Positions 7,149 through 7,938 of a DNA stretch of 7,938 bases are shown here, one piece after another. The translations under genes and the position numbers were made by a program. The stretch's first letter is position 1, and every line of letters begins with the position of its first letter. Location: the NCBI GenBank assembly GCA_046565785.1, contig JBKHXZ010000002.1, positions 1 to 7,938 on the forward strand, given 5' to 3'. The notes beneath the pieces are model-generated. The model was given only the letters and a program-made list of their open reading frames with translations. It was not told the origin of the DNA and made no database searches. The DNA comes from DATHWB01 sp046565785 (GTDB lineage Bacteria > Actinomycetota > Acidimicrobiia > Spongiisociales > ZC4RG35).

Positions 7149-7226
7149 GCCTCGCGCGGACGGCCCCCCTCTGCCTCGCCTGGCGGCTCGGCTGTCTCCC
7201 CCCAACGCTGCGCTGGGGGGAGAGAA
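7149..7226. repeat. Palindromic repeat, copy A (two hairpins)
   Basis: This 78-bp unit matches copy C (7745-7819) along its whole length, with a few substitutions and about 3 bp of length difference. It holds two neighbouring stems. Stem I is GACGGCC (7159-7165) with GGCTGTC (7190-7196), 7 bp including one G-T wobble. Stem II is TCTCCCCCCA (7195-7204) with TGGGGGGAGA (7214-7223), 10 bp with the loop acgctgcgc. The motif cgcggacNgcccccctc at its left side is shared with copies B and C, with a different base at N in each. Confidence 0.8.
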
Positions 7227-7257
7227 CCAAAGAGGACCCTTCGCAAACATTCGTGTT

Positions 7258-7305
7258 TCGCGCGGACTGCCCCCCTCACGAGAGGCTTGCCTGGCTGGGG
7301 GAGAA
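7258..7305. repeat. Palindromic repeat, copy B (degenerate or shortened)
   Basis: It begins with the same 20-bp motif as A and C (7258-7277; one base differs) and ends with a related CTGGGGGAGAA stretch (7295-7305). The middle is shorter, and the partner arm of stem I is missing. It ends 5 bp before the DUF559 stop codon at 7311. It looks like a deletion derivative of the family. Confidence 0.65.
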
Positions 7306-7310
7306 ATGAA

Positions 7311-7703
7311 TCAGCCGGGCCAGGGAGGGCATTCACGGGTTTGGTTCTGCATCAGGAGGGCGTCGGCGATGGTCGCTCGGATCTGGTCGCACACCCACTC
7401 GAGGGCGTCCCGCACGTCCTCGTTGTCGAAACGAATCACCACGAAACCCCGGCGCTGCAGAAAGCGAGTACGACCGCTTTCGTCCACGTAGTCGTGACTG
7501 CGGCCATCCACCTCGATCGCGATCTTCGGATTCAAACAGGCGAAATCCACCACGAACGGACCGACCGGCACCTGACGTCGAAACCGGACACCCAGCTGCT
7601 TCATCTTGATCGCCTGCCACAGTCGCCTCTCCGACCACGACATGGAGAGCCTCAACTCCTGGGCGAACTCATGTGCTTCGCGAAAATGCCTTGGTCTAGC
7701 CAT
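7311..7703 (-). CDS. DUF559 domain protein, predicted PD-(D/E)XK/Vsr-like endonuclease
   Basis: The 130-residue protein starts at ATG 7703. It has the DUF559 core from about 22 to 108: SWSERRLWQAIK with Glu25, then RFRRQVPVGPFVVDFACL with Asp53, then IAIEVDGRSH with Glu64, Asp66 and His70, and finally FLQRRGFVVIRFDNEDV. This is the set of acidic residues expected for the Vsr-like nuclease fold, so the protein looks intact. The biological role of DUF559 proteins is not established; DNA nicking or cleavage is inferred from the fold. No clear Shine-Dalgarno is seen before the ATG. Its last codons (RECPPWPG) read through a sequence also found at 7891-7904, so the repeat supplies its stop. It has no neighbour in a shared operon, and repeats flank it on both sides. 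Confidence 0.88.
   Translation of the reverse strand: MARPRHFREAHEFAQELRLSMSWSERRLWQAIKMKQLGVRFRRQVPVGPFVVDFACLNPKIAIEVDGRSHDYVDESGRTRFLQRRGFVVIRFDNEDVRDALEWVCDQIRATIADALLMQNQTRECPPWPG
7312..7325. repeat. 14-bp direct repeat, left copy
   Basis: The sequence cagccgggccaggg is identical at 7891-7904, in the same orientation; looser similarity continues for about 10 bp. The left copy covers the last codons and part of the stop of the DUF559 gene, and the right copy is one arm of hairpin E. The two copies bracket a unit of about 580 bp that contains DUF559 and repeats C and D. Confidence 0.7.
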
Positions 7704-7744
7704 CCGGCGAACATGGCACGGAGGTGTGACAGGAAAGATCCGAG

Positions 7745-7819
7745 GCCTCGCGCGGACCGCCCCCCTCTGCCTCGCTGCGCTCGGCGGTCTCCCCCCAACG
7801 CTGCGCTGGGGGGAGAGAA
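7745..7819. repeat. Palindromic repeat, copy C (two hairpins)
   Basis: This 75-bp unit is homologous to copy A. Stem I is GACCGCC (7755-7761) with GGCGGTC (7783-7789), 7 Watson-Crick pairs and a 21-nt loop. Stem II is TCTCCCCCCA (7788-7797) with TGGGGGGAGA (7807-7816), identical to copy A including the 9-nt loop. Compared with A, the fourth pair of stem I is C-G here and G-T there, so pairing is kept although both bases changed. The inner loop region is rich in GCGC and CTCG. Confidence 0.8.
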
Positions 7820-7843
7820 TGCTGAGGATGATCCCCGCCGCCT

Positions 7844-7881
7844 CTGTCCCCCCAGGAGCGTCAGCGACGTTGGGGGGACAG
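7844..7881. repeat. Palindromic repeat, unit D (related stem, new loop)
   Basis: CTGTCCCCCCA (7844-7854) and TGGGGGGACAG (7871-7881) form a perfect 11-bp stem. It is the stem II type of A and C with a paired change (TCT/AGA to TGT/ACA). The 16-nt loop carries a nested stem, CGTC (7859-7862) with GACG (7866-7869) around AGC. Confidence 0.75.
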
Positions 7882-7900
7882 GCCCGGCGCCAGCCGGGCC
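7881..7900. repeat. Hairpin E
   Basis: GGCCCGGC (7881-7888) and GCCGGGCC (7893-7900) form a perfect 8-bp stem with a GCCA loop, directly joined to unit D. Its right arm is part of the 14-bp direct repeat that also closes the DUF559 gene at 7312. Confidence 0.65.
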
Positions 7901-7904
7901 AGGG
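7891..7904. repeat. 14-bp direct repeat, right copy
   Basis: Identical to 7312-7325. It overlaps the right arm of hairpin E and is followed by GGGGCC-rich sequence to the window end, in which nothing else is recognised. Confidence 0.7.
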
Positions 7905-7938
7905 GGGCCTTCGCCCGTCTAGGTCCGGTCGGTGAGGG

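Larger units (their letters stand above)
6970..7310. other. Gene-free stretch holding the rpsA control region and repeats A and B
   Basis: This 341-bp stretch has no supported gene. From 6970 to about 7065 are the rpsA ribosome binding site, leader hairpin and promoter. About 7066-7148 shows nothing recognised. From 7149 to 7305 lie two copies of the palindromic repeat family. Open frames here on both strands are products of the GC-rich repeats. Confidence 0.6.
7312..7904. mobile_element. Possible DUF559-repeat cassette
   Basis: The span between the two 14-bp direct repeats contains the whole DUF559 gene and repeats C-E, while copies A and B lie just outside on the left. This could be a unit that moved or recombined through its repeats. 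No transposase, integrase or clear target-site duplication is seen, so the boundaries are tentative. Confidence 0.25.

Noticed and set aside
7195..7223. Stem II of the repeats as intrinsic terminators
   Set aside because: The stems are strong, but no T-run follows on either strand, and the same stem is found on both sides of the DUF559 gene, including upstream of it.
7149..7881. CRISPR array
   Set aside because: The copies differ in length and spacing, are strongly palindromic, and lack regular unique spacers and cas genes.
7606..7935. Plus-strand frame across the DUF559 start and repeats C-E
   Set aside because: Its PLCLAALGGLPPTLRWGE-like peptide is simply the translated repeat and also appears in the frame across copy A. 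It is a repeat artefact.

Overview
The window comes from a GC-rich actinobacterium. The weak call of class Acidimicrobiia rests on protein flavour only (four-domain ribosomal protein S1, Tad pilus proteins of actinobacterial type), not on a marker comparison. All recognisable genes lie on the minus strand, so transcription runs from right to left.

Layout from right to left. (1) 7704-7938 has no gene. It holds a dense group of palindromic GC-rich repeats (units C, D and E). (2) 7311-7703 encodes a small DUF559 protein of the PD-(D/E)XK/Vsr-like nuclease fold. (3) 6970-7310 holds two more copies of the same repeat family (A and B), followed by the promoter and leader of rpsA. (4) 5395-6969 is rpsA, ribosomal protein S1, with an unusually long acidic N-terminal tail. 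(5) 5127-5394 is an intergenic spacer with one stem-loop; the Tad promoter is expected here. (6) 5126 down to 1 is a Tad/Flp pilus operon: cpaB (SAF/RcpC protein), cpaE (pseudo-receiver plus MinD/ParA-type ATPase), cpaF (secretion ATPase), and a von Willebrand A-TadB fusion that runs off the left edge.

The Tad genes are tightly packed: 10 bp between cpaB and the preferred cpaE start, 65 bp with a hairpin between cpaE and cpaF, and a 4-bp GTGA overlap between cpaF and the fusion gene. CpaF would power pilin assembly on the TadB membrane platform. CpaE would place or regulate the machine, and CpaB would sit at the envelope. No pilin, prepilin peptidase, TadC or TadE/F gene is in the window; they may lie beyond the left edge.

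The two most interesting points are the VWA-TadB fusion, which puts a predicted extracellular metal-dependent binding domain on the pilus assembly platform, and the DUF559 gene set between copies of a palindromic repeat family whose stems show paired, structure-preserving base changes. The second looks like a nuclease-associated interspersed repeat system, loosely comparable to REP/RAYT elements. That reading is a hypothesis.
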